The notes: generated by a model from the sequence alone, not told the origin. Positions 33,780 through 45,027 are shown, numbered from the stretch's first letter. The stretch: 64,000 nucleotides of DNA from Periplaneta americana (GCF_040183065.1 NC_091131.1:103479830-103543829), one strand, 5' to 3'. Numbers and translations are program-made.

Positions 33780-34343
33780 ATTACCTGAAAGCTTGATTTG
33801 TATAATACACGTCACTGTTCGTTAACAGAAAACCACAATTTAAGTCACACAGACTTATTGTGCACTCAATGTTGGTTGCTTGACAGTTGTCAGCCCACTT
33901 TGAGATCTGTGGATATAGAGGGAAAAATTGGATCGGTGTCTGGTAGAGTTCCCAGGTAGCTCAGTTGGTAGAGTGTTGGTACGTTTAACCAAAGGTCCCG
34001 GGTTCGATACCCGGCCCCGGAACAATTTTTCCCTCGAAATTATTCAAATCAACTTTACAGGGATTTATACCTAAAAGCTTGATTTGCATGATACACGTCA
34101 CTGTTCGTTAACAGAACCCCACAATTTAAGTCACACAGTAGTGTGCACTCAATGTTGGTTGCTTGACGGTTGTCAGCCCACTTTGAGGTCTGTGGATATA
34201 GAGAGAAAAATTGGATCAGTGTCTGGTAGAATTCCCGGGTAGCTCAGTTGGTAGAGCGTTGGTACGTTTAACCAAAGGTCCCGGGTTCGATACCGGCCCC
34301 AGAACAATTTTTCCCTCGAAATTATTCAAAAGAATATGTGGCT
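33780..34343 (+). repeat. tandem pair of tRNA-bearing repeats, 286-bp period
   Basis: Two units (GCTTGATTTG at 33791 and 34077). Each contains a tRNA-like sequence (about 33949-34023 and 34231-34305) with A box TAGCTCAGTTGG, B box GGTTCGATACC, and an anticodon stem TTGGT/ACCAA around the loop ACGTTTA. The tRNA is bracketed by GAGGGAAAAATTG upstream and CAATTTTTCCCTC downstream in unit 1, an inverted pair. The loop lacks U33 and the acceptor stem has a mismatch, so these are not normal tRNA genes. Layout resembles the tRNA-palindrome SINEs. Confidence 0.7.
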
Positions 34344-34516
34344 GAATGATTAACCAGGGAGTGTTTGGTTTCATATGCAGCAACAGACTGAAATGGTATG
34401 AACACGCATTAATAAACAAATGTTTTGAGTTGATAAATCCAGAACACCACTGAAATCAATTTACTTTAAAAATTCATTCTGTACTCCTCACTATGAGCAA
34501 ACTTGCCAATAACCTT

Positions 34517-35394
34517 CAGTGGCGTAGCGTCAATGTAAGCTAAAAAGTTTAGCTTCCCCAGTTAATAATAATTTCATAATAAACCTGCAGTTTAGGGAGA
34601 AAATTATTTATTAATTTTAATAGAATTTATATTTACGCGTTAAATATTGTGATGCGGCAGCTCAGGATGATTTGTGATGCAGCAATAAACAAGAAGCCTG
34701 CACACACCAGCTTCCAAGCAACTGGTTTCTTCTGTGTAATCCACCCCGCAGATTTTCCATCCCTTTGTAACTAAACTACCCTAAAGCTCTCAAGGCTCGT
34801 AAGAAGCCAAAAGCTAGCTTTAACATTTAAAATAAGTAGTTTCCGAGTTATCCCTTTTCGTCATTTGTGTTCAGTTGAAATGTTAGTGTGCATTGTGGCT
34901 GATATAATAAATAATGAGCGAAATAACAGTTCCTGACACTAATTTACTTGAATTTTTTTAGGACAATTGTATTATCAAGACTGACTTACGAACAAAAGTG
35001 TGATTTAAAAAAACAAATGACCGACTCCCTTGCTGTCAATGAAGGACACAACCAAAAGACAGACGCATACTTACGTAATGATACTAATACTGTATCTATT
35101 GACCGTTAATATTGTGATTTCTCTAAGTATGATAGGGAGTGAGCTAATGTTATACGTTTACGTGTCTATTTGTTAAGAGATATGTGTAAACCGTGAAATC
35201 ATATTTTACTACGTATCATTTGAGGTCATGCCTTATTGGTGTTACTTACGATGTTCCAACCAATCTTCGACTGCTGACTTGACATTGACTACTATTTATT
35301 TTAAGGCTGTATTTTTTGTAATACGTTTTCTCATATTGCATGAAAGACAACTTGAGTTAGCTTCCCCTGCTCAAAATTTCATGCTACGCCACTG
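34517..35394. mobile_element. hAT MITE, 878 bp, perfect 8-bp target duplication
   Basis: Ends CAGTGGCGTAGCGTCAA and, complemented, CAGTGGCGTAGCATGAA. Flanked by ATAACCTT at 34509-34516 and 35395-35402. Subterminal AGCTTCCCC lies near both ends. No transposase. Young-looking given perfect flanks. Confidence 0.9.
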
Positions 35395-35722
35395 ATAACC
35401 TTCTGATCGAAGTCTAGAAACTCAGAAATAAATTTCTTTTCTATGAAAGGCATTGTTAATGTAGAGGGTCTTCCCTCAACAATTGTTTTTCTCAGAAATA
35501 ATAATGATCAGCTTCTGAAGACGTCATAAAGATCACAATCAGAACTTTTGTCATTGCAGTAAGTTTGTACACTATAATTTATTTTGTAAGAACTTCTGTA
35601 TATTTACTCTGCAGACAGTGAACAGAAGTATTTTTAGTTTTTCGAATTAAGAAACTGCTACACATCACATGTTCCTTCCATTTTTGCCTCAGGGAAATTA
35701 GATTCATACTTCTAAAAACATT

Positions 35723-35962
35723 GTTAGTCGGCCTGGGTAGCATAGTTGGTATAGCACTGGCCTTCTATGCTCGAGATTGTGGGTTCAATCCCGACCCAGG
35801 TCAATGGCATTTAAGTATGCTTAAATCCGACAGACACATGTCAGTAGATTTACTAGCATGTAAAAGAACTCATGCAGGACGAAATTCCGGCACACCGATG
35901 ATGCTGATATAACGTCGGCAGTTGAGAGTGTCGTTAAATAAACCATAATATAATAAAATAAA
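35723..35962 (+). mobile_element. tRNA-derived SINE (family A), 8-bp target duplication
   Basis: tRNA-like head GGCCTGGGTAGCATAGTTGG (A box) and GTGGGTTCAATCCCGAC (B box). The body follows, with GGCATTTAAGTATGCTTAAA, and a 3' end AGTGTCGTTAAATAAACC plus an A/T-rich tail. Flanks AAAACATT at 35715-35722 and 35963-35970. The antisense sister is at 9339-9571. Confidence 0.85.
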
Positions 35963-35999
35963 TAAAACATTCTGCTTGAAATTATGCTAATTCAGAGCT

Positions 36000-36200
36000 G
36001 TGCGCTGGCATGGATTCCAATTCCTCTTTGGGTCAATTACCTGGTTGTTGTATTTTTTTTCCTCAAAAGTTTTCTCCAACTGTAAGGTGAGTGTCAGGTA
36101 ATCCCATGGCACATCCTCTATCTCGTTTGGATATCACCAATTCCATTGATATTAAATAACCTATTAGTTGATACTATGTCATTAAATAACCGAACTAAAA
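36000..36200 (+). repeat. SINE family B fragment
   Basis: Contains GGGTCAATTACCTGGTTG, the TTTTTTTTCCTCAAAAGTTT / TCTCCAAC domain, GTCAGGTAATCCCATGG and the 3' block AGTTGATACTATGTCATTAA / ATAACC. The tRNA head is mostly missing. Confidence 0.6.
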
Positions 36201-36485
36201 ATATAAAATACTGCAACAACAAGAGGTCATAGAAATGACATCTTTATTAACATGACAGACAATTTCACAAAATTTTTAGCTCTCTTTTTCAATTCTGAGT
36301 TACCCATCCTTTTTCACCTCTGTGTTGCTGGCTGCTTCATCTATTTCAACATTATCTCTGGTTCTGAGCACTTTTTCTTCTGAAATTATGTAGGCTACTT
36401 TCTTACAAGTCTCCAATCAATATCCTATTTTGAAGTTGACTGAAGAGTATTTCTACATCTGGAAATATCTTCCAGTGTTTTGTCA

Positions 36486-37820
36486 GGTGTCAGCCTATGC
36501 TGACGACATTGTACTAATCGCAGACTCAGAAAGGAAGCTCCAACAAGAAGTGATTGAATGGGCAGAAACCCTGAAAGAAAGGGGTATGACAATAAATCAC
36601 AAGAAGAGTCAGGTTTTGATGGTGGTGAGGACAGAAGAACTGGTGGAGCAGATTAAGATAGAGTATGACGGACAACAGCTGACACAGGTGGAAAGCTATG
36701 AATATCTCGGAACAACAATCCATCAAACAGGCAAGTTGCAAGGAGAGGTGCACAAGCAAGCACAAAAGGCCACTAATTCCTACTTCCTACTATGCCCTGA
36801 GCCGTTGCTTATTCAGTAAAGAAGAGGTGGATAAAAAGACCAAGACCCGTGTGTACCAGGCAGTTTTGGGAGCTGAAACTACTATATGGTAGCGAGAGCT
36901 GGACAGCGACGAAGAACAATATAAGTAAATACCATTAAGTACGAGAAAAATTCGTACCGGCACCGGGAATCGAACCCAGGACCTCTCAGCTGTGCGCGCT
37001 GAGTGCTCTCTAACCAACTGAGCTATGCCGGGACCCGATTCACGACGCCGGCCGAACTCCTCTCGTAGTGTCGTGTTAAGGCCTTACTGCCTGCACTTGA
37101 GACGATACACATCATATATGTACAGGAGCGCATATTACATGACTTTATGGCCATATTCACCAACAGTTTCTTTAAACTGTTAACATCATATATGTATCAA
37201 ATATGAATGAGGTCTCGCCCACCTCATTATATTTTGCTCGACTAGTGTGACTAGTCAGTTTGTTTTTATACCATTAAGTACGAGAAAAATTCGTCCCGGC
37301 ATAGCTCAGTTGGTTAGAGAGCACTCAGCGCGCACAGCTGAGAGGTCCTGGGTTCGATTCCCGGTGCCGGTACGAATTTTTCTCGTACTTAATGGTATAA
37401 AAACAAACTGACTAGTCACACTAGTCGAGCAAAATATGAGGTGGGCGAGACCTCATTCATATTTGATACATATATATAAATATAAGTAAAGTTAACACAG
37501 TGCAAATGAAGTGCCTAAGAAGAATAGTAGGGAAAACACGAAGGGACAGGGTAAGAAACGAGAGGATTTACAACTGCCACCCATAAGCAAGAGGATGGAA
37601 GACCGACAGCTTATTTGGTTTGGACATGTTACACGGATGGATGAGCACCGGAAACCATGCCAATTCTTGGAGGCTAGGCCGCAAGGGAAGCGAACTATAG
37701 GCAGACAAGGATCACATGGGAGGAGGTGATGAAGCAGGTCGTGGCAAGCCGGGGGAAAACATTGTATCAGCTCCGCAGTCTAGCCAGAGATAGGGACAAA
37801 TACAAGAAGTGGGTCTGAGG
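36486..37820 (+). pseudogene. LINE reverse-transcriptase relic split by a SINE
   Basis: Before the insert (36486-36929): VSAYADDIVLIADSERKLQ with the YADD catalytic box, MTINHKKSQVLM, YEYLGTTIHQTG and a C-terminal run to SWTATKNNISK (one frameshift on the way). After the insert (37491-37820): VNTVQMKCLRRIVGKTRRDR, RNERIYN, LIWFGHVTRMDEHRKPC and a stop near 37818. The 3' end is followed by (GAA)n-like sequence to 37905. The insert 36930-37478 with its copied 12-bp site breaks the frame; without it the reading continues directly. A different LINE family from the one at 5562 and 51885. Confidence 0.8.
36930..37478 (+). mobile_element. tRNA-palindrome SINE, copy 2
   Basis: 549 bp flanked by AATATAAGTAAA at 36918-36929 and 37479-37490. 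Order: reversed short tail (36931-36955), antisense tRNA-like (about 36956-37034), unique part shared with copy 1 (GACGCCGGCCGAACTCCTCT) and about 60 bp not in copy 1. Then comes the full tail in reverse (37190-37294), a sense tRNA-like (37295-37371, A box TAGCTCAGTTGG, B box GGTTCGATTCC), and the tail forward (37372-37478). The two tail arms are near-perfect inverted repeats about 105 bp long with exactly one tRNA-length sequence between them. Anticodon stem CTCAGC/GCTGAG holds the loop GCGCACA, atypical at U33. Confidence 0.82.
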
Positions 37821-37854
37821 CAATCCCCTAACGCTGCGATAGCGGCACAATTAG

Positions 37855-37905
37855 GAAAGAAGAAGAAGAACAAGAAGAACAGGAAGAAGAAGAACAAGAA
37901 GGAAA
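37855..37905 (+). repeat. (GAA)n-like tail
   Basis: Imperfect AAGAAG/AACAAG repeats right after the LINE stop codon, probably its 3' tail. Confidence 0.7.
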
Positions 37906-39378
37906 TATCTTATATGAAAAAATACCAGCCAAAATATGAAGTTCCTACTAGTGAGTGTCATGTGATCAGATGATATAAACAAATAATGTAGTTCTCTGTA
38001 ATTTCATCTCTATATAAAATCATCTTCATATAGGCCTACTTGACGAATTCTTCCTGTATTCGAAAATTGTGATTGCAGAGGGAATTAAAATTCAATCTTG
38101 CAGGGTCAGCATGGCACAAATAGGTCTACTTATGTAATGCTTAATCAAAGGTACATATGAATATTTGTTGTGGGCTGGTAGAAAGAAACATACAGATCTC
38201 TTGAAGTCAACAAAAAATACATGCATATTCCTACTGCCATATGCAGCCTTTAACATTATCAAATTTAATTAAAGGGCATGGCAGTGAACATATGCAAGAT
38301 GAGGGTAACTTTATTTTACAAGATATTAAAAGCCAGAATTTAGGCGTCATTTTTATGAGGAGCAATGAAATTCCCAAACCATTCTACAGATTTGTCATTC
38401 ACAATGTATCTAGAAAACAAGAAGCATTTGAAATGCTTTGAGCTATCACCAATTTTGTCTGAAATGTCAAATATATTTCTCGTACATTTCTTCACATTAT
38501 TATGTATGGTTTTAAAAGTTCCCTGCCTTCTCCATGTGATTCTTTAAAGGAAGATTCAATTTTGCACTAAAATTAATTCAACCCTTGGGAACATTTTGAT
38601 TCAATGATGAACACACTTGTAGTGTCCCCCCAGTGCTAATTTAAATGTGCCAAAAATCTAACGCAGTTAATAATTAGGCCTATATTTACAAAATATCCGT
38701 CATGTTTGACTTTCTCATTAATTATGCAAGGAAATCGCTCATCTATACCTACTCTCCAATTGATGTGCTATATTTACTAACACAAAAGTGCCAAACTCAA
38801 CATATTCTTTACAGGAGTCTCTGAAGATCCTTTACTTATTTATTCCATCCATCAACTGGTTTATATCTGTCACATTTAATTTTGTCCATAGGTCTTCTCC
38901 ACCAAACAACACGTACAGCAAAACTATGGAATTAATGTTTTACAATCTCTAACAACCACAATATTTTTCATAAACTGCCTTGTTAAAAGTACTTGCAAAT
39001 TTCACCATTTCCACAATATTCAGAAATAGATAGGCTTACCAAGCTTTTTAATCTCCAATTTCTCTTCTACAGAATGCAGTGAAAAGAGTTTCAATATTAA
39101 CCTTTATGCCCTATAATACTACTTCAGTTATATTTAAATGTGGAGTGTGTTGGTCAGGATTCCGGTATAGTAGTAGTGCGATAATATTTAAATTTAAAAC
39201 ATTCTGAGGTGAAAACAAAATGCAGTCTAATTTATAACAATTTATTAGCTTCTTATTTGATGAAAATCACAGATAACACACAAATTGTGTTATTCCACGG
39301 GCAGAATTAAATACCAATGAGATTTAATGTTTTATACTCATTTTCATATCTGAAATCTACAATTTTGGCCTTCATTAC
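37906..39378. other. BTB gene intron, no gene seen
   Basis: Only short chance ORFs; no repeat identified. Confidence 0.4.

Positions 39379-39429
<51 letters not shown>
39379..39429 (+). repeat. (AT)n microsatellite
   Basis: About 25 AT units. Confidence 0.95.
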
Positions 39430-39433
<4 letters not shown>

Positions 39434-39619
39434 TTCTAGACAAATTTATAATGTATTCACGAATAGTATCGCAATGGTAAGCTGCAAATTCCTCTTCATG
39501 TCTGTTATGTTCATCTTCATTAACCAAATTTGGGAATCTCTGAATAAAATATTCAAAAGCTGAACAGGAAACATTTTCTTCTATATGAAAATATTTTTTC
39601 CTGTGACCATAATACTGTA

Positions 39620-40469
39620 GAGTAGACCAGAGTAATTGTGAACACTTTCACTGATTTCAAATATATTTCAACATTACACAATCTCAGTAATGGTAAGCAT
39701 GACAAAGAAACGTTGTGTTATTTTTACATCTTTCTTTTCTCTGAAAATGGGTTTTAAATAATAAGGTTGACTTTTTTTCATTTTTTAATTGCTAGTTTAC
39801 ATTTACCCCACCTGTTTACATTTACCCCTTTGAGAGGGGGGGTAATTGTAAACACCAATTTTCACACGGGCTATCAGGCACTGAACATTTTTTGTTCTGT
39901 TTCAGAAGAAAGAGCTGTACTCCTCCCAATTCCAATTTTGGTCAGTGGTACATTTCGTCCTTTAACCTATTATATATATATGACAGATATAGGAACTCAG
40001 TACCTCTCCTGAGCTTCACAATAACTGTAGTTACTATTTTTCACATCTGTGACAACCCTCTCTAAATCCTATACAGTGTAATTGGGTGGGGGTCTCTTTC
40101 TAATATAATTTCTTGACATTATGATTACTAAAAAGTACGAAATGTAACCATAGTAAAACATGTTTACAGTTACCCCCAAGCAATTAAAACTATGGGGCAA
40201 ATGTAAACACGTCATAATTTAATGAACTGAGGTTATGGGAGATCTCAAAACCATTGGAATAACTGTTAACTACTATACATTACTCATAAAAACAACATAT
40301 TCTTAAAAAATAGCACTGTACATTTACTTACAACGCCAAAAATTAAGGCGAAGCAAAATTCTTTCTCAACTTTGTTTGTAGACTCTTACAAAACATTCGT
40401 TCACAACTAAGCAGTTACTCCTATTTTATATTTTTCACAGCATTTGTTTACAATTACCCTGGTCTACCC
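39620..40469. mobile_element. TA-flanked element with iterated GTTTACANTTACCCC, 850 bp
   Basis: Ends GAGTAGACCAGAGTAATTGT and, complemented, GGGTAGACCAGGGTAATTGT, flanked by TA (39618-39619, 40470-40471). The motif GTTTACANTTACCC or its complement occurs at the ends and internally (about 39795, 39816, 39840, 40161, 40196, 40446), on both strands. No transposase. The TA target and end length fit pogo/Tc1-like elements. Confidence 0.7.
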
Positions 40470-40471
40470 TA

Positions 40472-41059
40472 ATAGCCCTGGGGGAAAATTCGTAATAGTT
40501 GACATCTCTGCCTACATAAATTTGTTATGCTGAACTCACACATGTGTATTCAATTCAGAATGTTAAAGGTTAAACTAATAATAGATTTAATTTTATAACA
40601 CTATACACAGAATAAATGCAGCAACAGTTTCCATAAAACTGCAGCCATAACAGTGATGTGTGGATGGGCTCAAGATTTCTTGCCTGCCTCATCATCTGGC
40701 TTGCTGCGTGCACATTTCTTGCTACTGTACAGATCTTACAAACCTCAGCCTCAAGAATCTTCATCTTCCTGCTACTCTTATGATTTCATTAATTTCTAAT
40801 ATGCGAGTTAGACTCCCTGTGATACATGTTTTATATTCTGTAAACTAGATTAAAACTGTTTAGGAAAAATAGAGAAATTAAAGTAATGAGAAAACAACTA
40901 GTGGTTCACAAACCTGTGACATGGTCAAAAGCCACACTAACTTTAAGTATGGTATTCAAATCCATCATATACGAAGAAAGATAAAATATAAGCTAAAATC
41001 CTTGCCATGCACATCACATTCCTTTCATTTCTTTAGTAGCTAGCATGATGAGCAAGTGA
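40472..41059. other. BTB gene intron, no gene seen
   Basis: No recognised coding or repeat sequence. Confidence 0.4.
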
Positions 41060-41520
41060 GCAAGCAGTAGTGTCACTGTGCAATGCATTATAATGAAGTT
41101 TTTAATGAAGAAAAGCCAGACACCAACCAAGATTTTGCAAAGACTATGTGAACAGTTTGGGAATGAAACGTTATTGAAGAGACAAATGTTTTCATGGAAT
41201 AATACGGCATTTCCTGGTGGACATACAGATATGCGAAACTTGAAGCAATCTGCATCACCATCATGCCAGACACATTCAAGCAATTCAAGATTTTAGTGAA
41301 AAGAAATTGGAATAAGCTATGACAATCGATTCATCATTTGGAATGGCATTTGAAATTTCAGAACATTTTGACACAAAGAGTTCCATGCCTGTTGAATGCA
41401 GATCATAAGAACAATCGAGCTAAGATTTCTGACTGCTGGTATTCAGCAGTGATGAATGACTATACCACTATACTCCAAAGACAAAAAAGGCCTGTACAGA
41501 AAAGGAAAGAAAAGGTGAAG
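41060..41520 (+). pseudogene. mariner transposase N-terminal relic
   Basis: FLMKKSQTPTKILQRLCEQFGN and LLKRQMFSWNNTAFPGGHTD (41105-41230) match the HTH and QVFxWxxxFxxGR motif of insect mariner transposases. After stops, HLKFQNILTQRVPCLLN...DHKNNRAKI (41341-41430) matches the KVSARWVPRLLTxDHKxxR segment. The catalytic domain is missing here; 42330-42720 may be its continuation after an insertion. Confidence 0.6.
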
Positions 41521-42329
41521 CAGGTCCAACAAAGATGAAAATTCAGGTCTCTGCAGGTAAGCTTTTTTTGTTATTGTGTTTTGAATTAGGCCTACAGAAG
41601 GGTTATGTACGTCAATTTTCTCCGTGAATGAAGGATAGGTATTGCTGTCTATATTGAAGGTCACATAGGAACAGTTCCTAAACAGCAAATATTGCCGTCT
41701 TGTCGTGTTGCCAACTGTTACCTGATATCATATGATCGTACTACTAAATGACTTATTTACTTACCGTACTTTATGTTGGAAGGTTATTCTAAATAACTCA
41801 ATAATTTGTAACATATTTTCGTAGGCAAACTATACGAGAAGGATATCACCATGTCAAATATTTTGTCTAACAATACAAAATGCATTGGTTTGACTAAACT
41901 ATTGACTCATGAGACAACCTAAAAATGTATTTTGTACTAACTCCGAAAACTTACCTGATTATAGTCTTGAATTATAACCATAAAGCAATACATAAAATAA
42001 CTATTATGTATTAATATTAATACTGATATTAGTTAATTATTAGTATGTTCAAATTTCTCTTGCTTCTAGTAACCGGCTCAGAAATCTAGTACAATTTTAA
42101 TTTCATGAAACTCCAGTACCAACAAATATTATCGATATTTGTCTCAGCTGCCAACATACCAGTTACAAAAATCGACTACCATTTGTAGTATTTGTCGGTA
42201 TCGAAATTCGAAACGAAGTTGGCAAAAGAAAATTCAACCTGCAAACTAGAAAATCACCACAATCCACTAGCATATGTAGTAATGGGGGAAAAATGGTTAG
42301 GTTTCACCCTTAGGGTATGAAGTAAGCTG

Positions 42330-42720
42330 ACCCGGACTATACTACTGGACAAGCTCAAAGCAGGGCATCAGTGCAAAACACATGGCATCCCCATCCATAG
42401 TGGGTTTCTTCTGCATGACAATGCTCAGCCTCACACTGCCTCCCTAACACAAGAAAAATAAAGACAAAAGCACTGGACTGCTGTCGAATATCTGCTGTAT
42501 AGCTACGTTTTTGTGCCATGTGATTACAATTTGTTTGAACCACTAAAGAAAACATTGCATGAACGATTCGAAAACAATGAAGAGAAGGAACAGTTCGTAT
42601 GCAATTGGCATTGGATATGCCAGAACTACTTTCTGTTTTCTACAATACAGGAATACAAAAACACTACCAATCCGATGACAAAAGTGTTTAGGCCTAAATG
42701 TTAACGAAAACTATAGCCTA
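42330..42720 (+). pseudogene. mariner transposase C-terminal relic
   Basis: LLHDNAQPHTASL (about 42411-42450), VPCDYNLFEPLKKTLHERFE (42508-42570, family form SPxDYHLFGPLKxxLxGxRF) and FLFSTIQEYKNTT (42631-42665) are the second and third catalytic regions and tail. Stops separate them. Whether it is the same copy as 41060-41520 is unknown. Confidence 0.6.
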
Positions 42721-43442
42721 CACCTGGAAAAAAAGACTTGTGTAAACATATAAAAGATATTGGTTTAATACAGAATAGAAAAACAGTTCGGTTTATATTT
42801 GACTGACCCTCAAACTTAAGTACCAGGTATGTCTTTATACAGCACACTTGGAGACGGAAAAAACATGTCTAGTATGAATACGATATAGGACAATTTTTAT
42901 ATTACACATTACAAAGTACCATTTTATAAGATAAAAATATTATCCCAACCATAAATGAATGTGCTACAAATACACACACACACAACTTATGTACAAGCAA
43001 TTCTCTTATAGTTGCAACGCTGTTATTCCTGGCATGACTCCTCCTCTTTGCTTACGTCTTAGGAAGTGAAGGCTCTATAAAGTCTAGGTAAGTAGTATCG
43101 TTCGCCATTTTTGTTCCTTCGTTGCCGAGCTACCAGATGAGGAATGTATTTGCCACACCGTTAAACATTATCATGTCGTAGCTCCTATGATAATAAATAA
43201 AACGCACTATAATTCAGCAAATAATTGAGCGGCAAATAACGTCCTCGTGTGCTTTCTGTGAACGCCAACGAAAGAGCCAAAATGGCGGGCGATTATATTA
43301 ACTATTTATCGAGCCTTAGGGAATGCAAAACGTCATCATCAGCAAATCACAAGACGCACACATTTGAATGTAGCTGACCTGCAACGTGATTGATTGCCAG
43401 AAATAAGAGCGACGGGACTATAGTAGGCTACAATATACATAC
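42721..43442. other. BTB gene intron, no gene seen
   Basis: No convincing ORF. A short GC-richer segment (43030-43290) could be a repeat but has no partner in the window. Confidence 0.35.
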
Positions 43443-43526
43443 TTTCTTCCTTTTCTTGGTTCATCAATAACCCAGAGCTATTAAGTGCATCAGTTGCATG
43501 TGTTATTGATGCTGAGGTGGCCGCTC
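43443..43526 (-). CDS. BTB-domain protein, second exon
   Basis: 84 nt, acceptor TTATTATAG, donor GAAA|GTATGT. It keeps phase 1 with both neighbours and reads GAATSASITHATDALNSSGL, then LMNQEKEES. The length is a multiple of three, so it could also be skipped. It is a linker with no known domain. Prediction rests on splice sites and frame alone. Confidence 0.6.
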
Positions 43527-43823
43527 CTATAATAAAACGATAATAGAGACAATTAATATAAATATCGGCTCAATAAAATTACACATCTAATTTTATCACC
43601 ATATCTAGGCAAAACAATGTAGTCTAATAATGGAGAAAGATTAAGGCTGGCAATTTTTTTTAAATTTAAGAATTATGAGTCAATAAACTAATGGTAAGGC
43701 AAGAATATAACAATAATAAAATGTAAATATGGCAAGAGAAATCGACAAATTACTAACATATGCATTAGCTAAATTTTCATATTAGTACCTAGGGCTACTG
43801 GTAAATGATTTCTTATGGCTTAC

Positions 43824-44442
43824 CTGCTGTTGATGTTGGAACGAAATAAAAATCAGGTACGTCGAGTGGATCAGCATCTGGGTCCTTGGGTCGTCTATCA
43901 GGTATGAGAGAATCTTGCATTGTGCTAAATGGCTGATTAACTTCTGAAGAACTGCTGTCATTAACGACAGAAGTGTCTCCTCCTTTTTTGCCGGCTACAT
44001 TTGTTTGACGTTCCAAATGTATTTTATTGAGTGGATTCAACTTAAGCAATGGTGGTAGACGATTTGGAGGAGCCTGAACCGGACGTTCATCAACAATTGC
44101 ACCAGGAAACTTTATCTTCAACATTTTAAGTATAGCTTTAAATTCGACAAACTCTGAAGGAGATAATTTCATCGTTCCTTCATACATGAAAACAAATACA
44201 AGTTTGAGAATATTATGATCAATATCTGGTACCATCAAAACTATTTCTTGGTTTTCATTCCATTCTGAAAACAATGCTTTCAAGAAGGGGCTAACCGCTG
44301 ACAATACAAGCTTATGAGCCTTAACTTTCTTTCCTCCTTTACATATAAACATTACATCAAGATAATCTTCTTTTTCGAAGAATGATGCGACGGATTTTAT
44401 CAAATTTGAATCATGTTCTGTGTCATCTAATATGACATTCAT
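43824..44442 (-). CDS. BTB/POZ-domain protein, first coding exon
   Basis: Starts at ATG 44442 (MNVILDDTEHDSNLIKSVAS); an upstream in-frame ATG exists but the conserved part begins here. The BTB fold, residues about 10-115, has FEKEDYLDVMFICKGGKKVK, AHKLVLSAVSPFLKALFSEW and ILKLVFVFMYEGTMKLSPSE, followed by FKAILKMLKIKFPGAI. These are the AHKxVLSAxSPxF and YxGxxxL signatures. A linker follows (PPNRLPPLLKLNPLNKIHLE, DSSSSEVNQPF, RRPKDPDADPLDVPDFYFVP) to a CAG|GTAAGC donor in phase 1. BTB domains mediate dimerisation in chromatin and transcription factors. The usual zinc-finger exons are not present, so its partner or DNA target is unknown. Confidence 0.85.
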
Positions 44443-45027
44443 CTTGAGCCTATTAAAAATAAACGCAATAAAAATCAAGTACACCTAATACAAAACCTGT
44501 GATGTGTAAACAATGAAAATTTATATAGTTTACTAGCAATACTTTTCGATCAATATTTTAAAAACGTGTTTTACTTAATCAAATTTCGATTATTATACGA
44601 CCAAACATGCACCATAACCCCAAACCACAAACGATTATACTTTACGGCTGATGCAACTTCCTTGTTTCAACTACACCAACGTTGATAAAATAAACACGCT
44701 ATATCTGTGAAGATTAAAAGATTCTATATGCTTTATATTTTTAATGTTACTTGGCTTTAGATACTTAACGTACGCTCCTTATATATTAATAAATACATAT
44801 ACAATTTATAAAACGATAAAATAAATTGTTTTCGATATTATATCGCTAGTAAAATCATTCCAATTGTTTGTTAGTATCATCCTAGATGTAGGGTATCATG
44901 AATACTTTCTGTGATATGTGTTAGCAACACTGCAGCGACATGGCATGTAATCAAGGCCATGTGGCATGTGCTGTGTAAGGAGGTTTAGAAGTGGTGTATT
45001 GATTTTTTCATTCTATTTATTATATTG
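44443..45027. promoter_or_regulatory. shared head-to-head promoter region (BTB gene / synthetase)
   Basis: 585 bp between the two start codons of oppositely transcribed genes. No TATA box is convincing for either; the sequence is AT-rich with no repeat element recognised, unlike the surrounding DNA. It must contain both 5' UTRs, any 5' noncoding exons and the promoters unless upstream exons lie elsewhere. Confidence 0.55.

Noticed and set aside
37295..37371. Functional tRNA gene (also 278-354, 33949, 34231)
   Set aside because: A and B boxes are intact, but the anticodon loop lacks the usual U33, acceptor stems have mismatches, and each sits inside a mobile repeat.
39767..40012. 81-codon ORF near the iterated motif
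   Set aside because: It spans the GTTTACA repeats and an AT tract with no coding bias.
44443..44484. BTB protein start at the upstream in-frame ATG (44484)
   Set aside because: The 14 extra residues are hydrophobic intron-like sequence; the downstream ATG precedes the conserved part directly.
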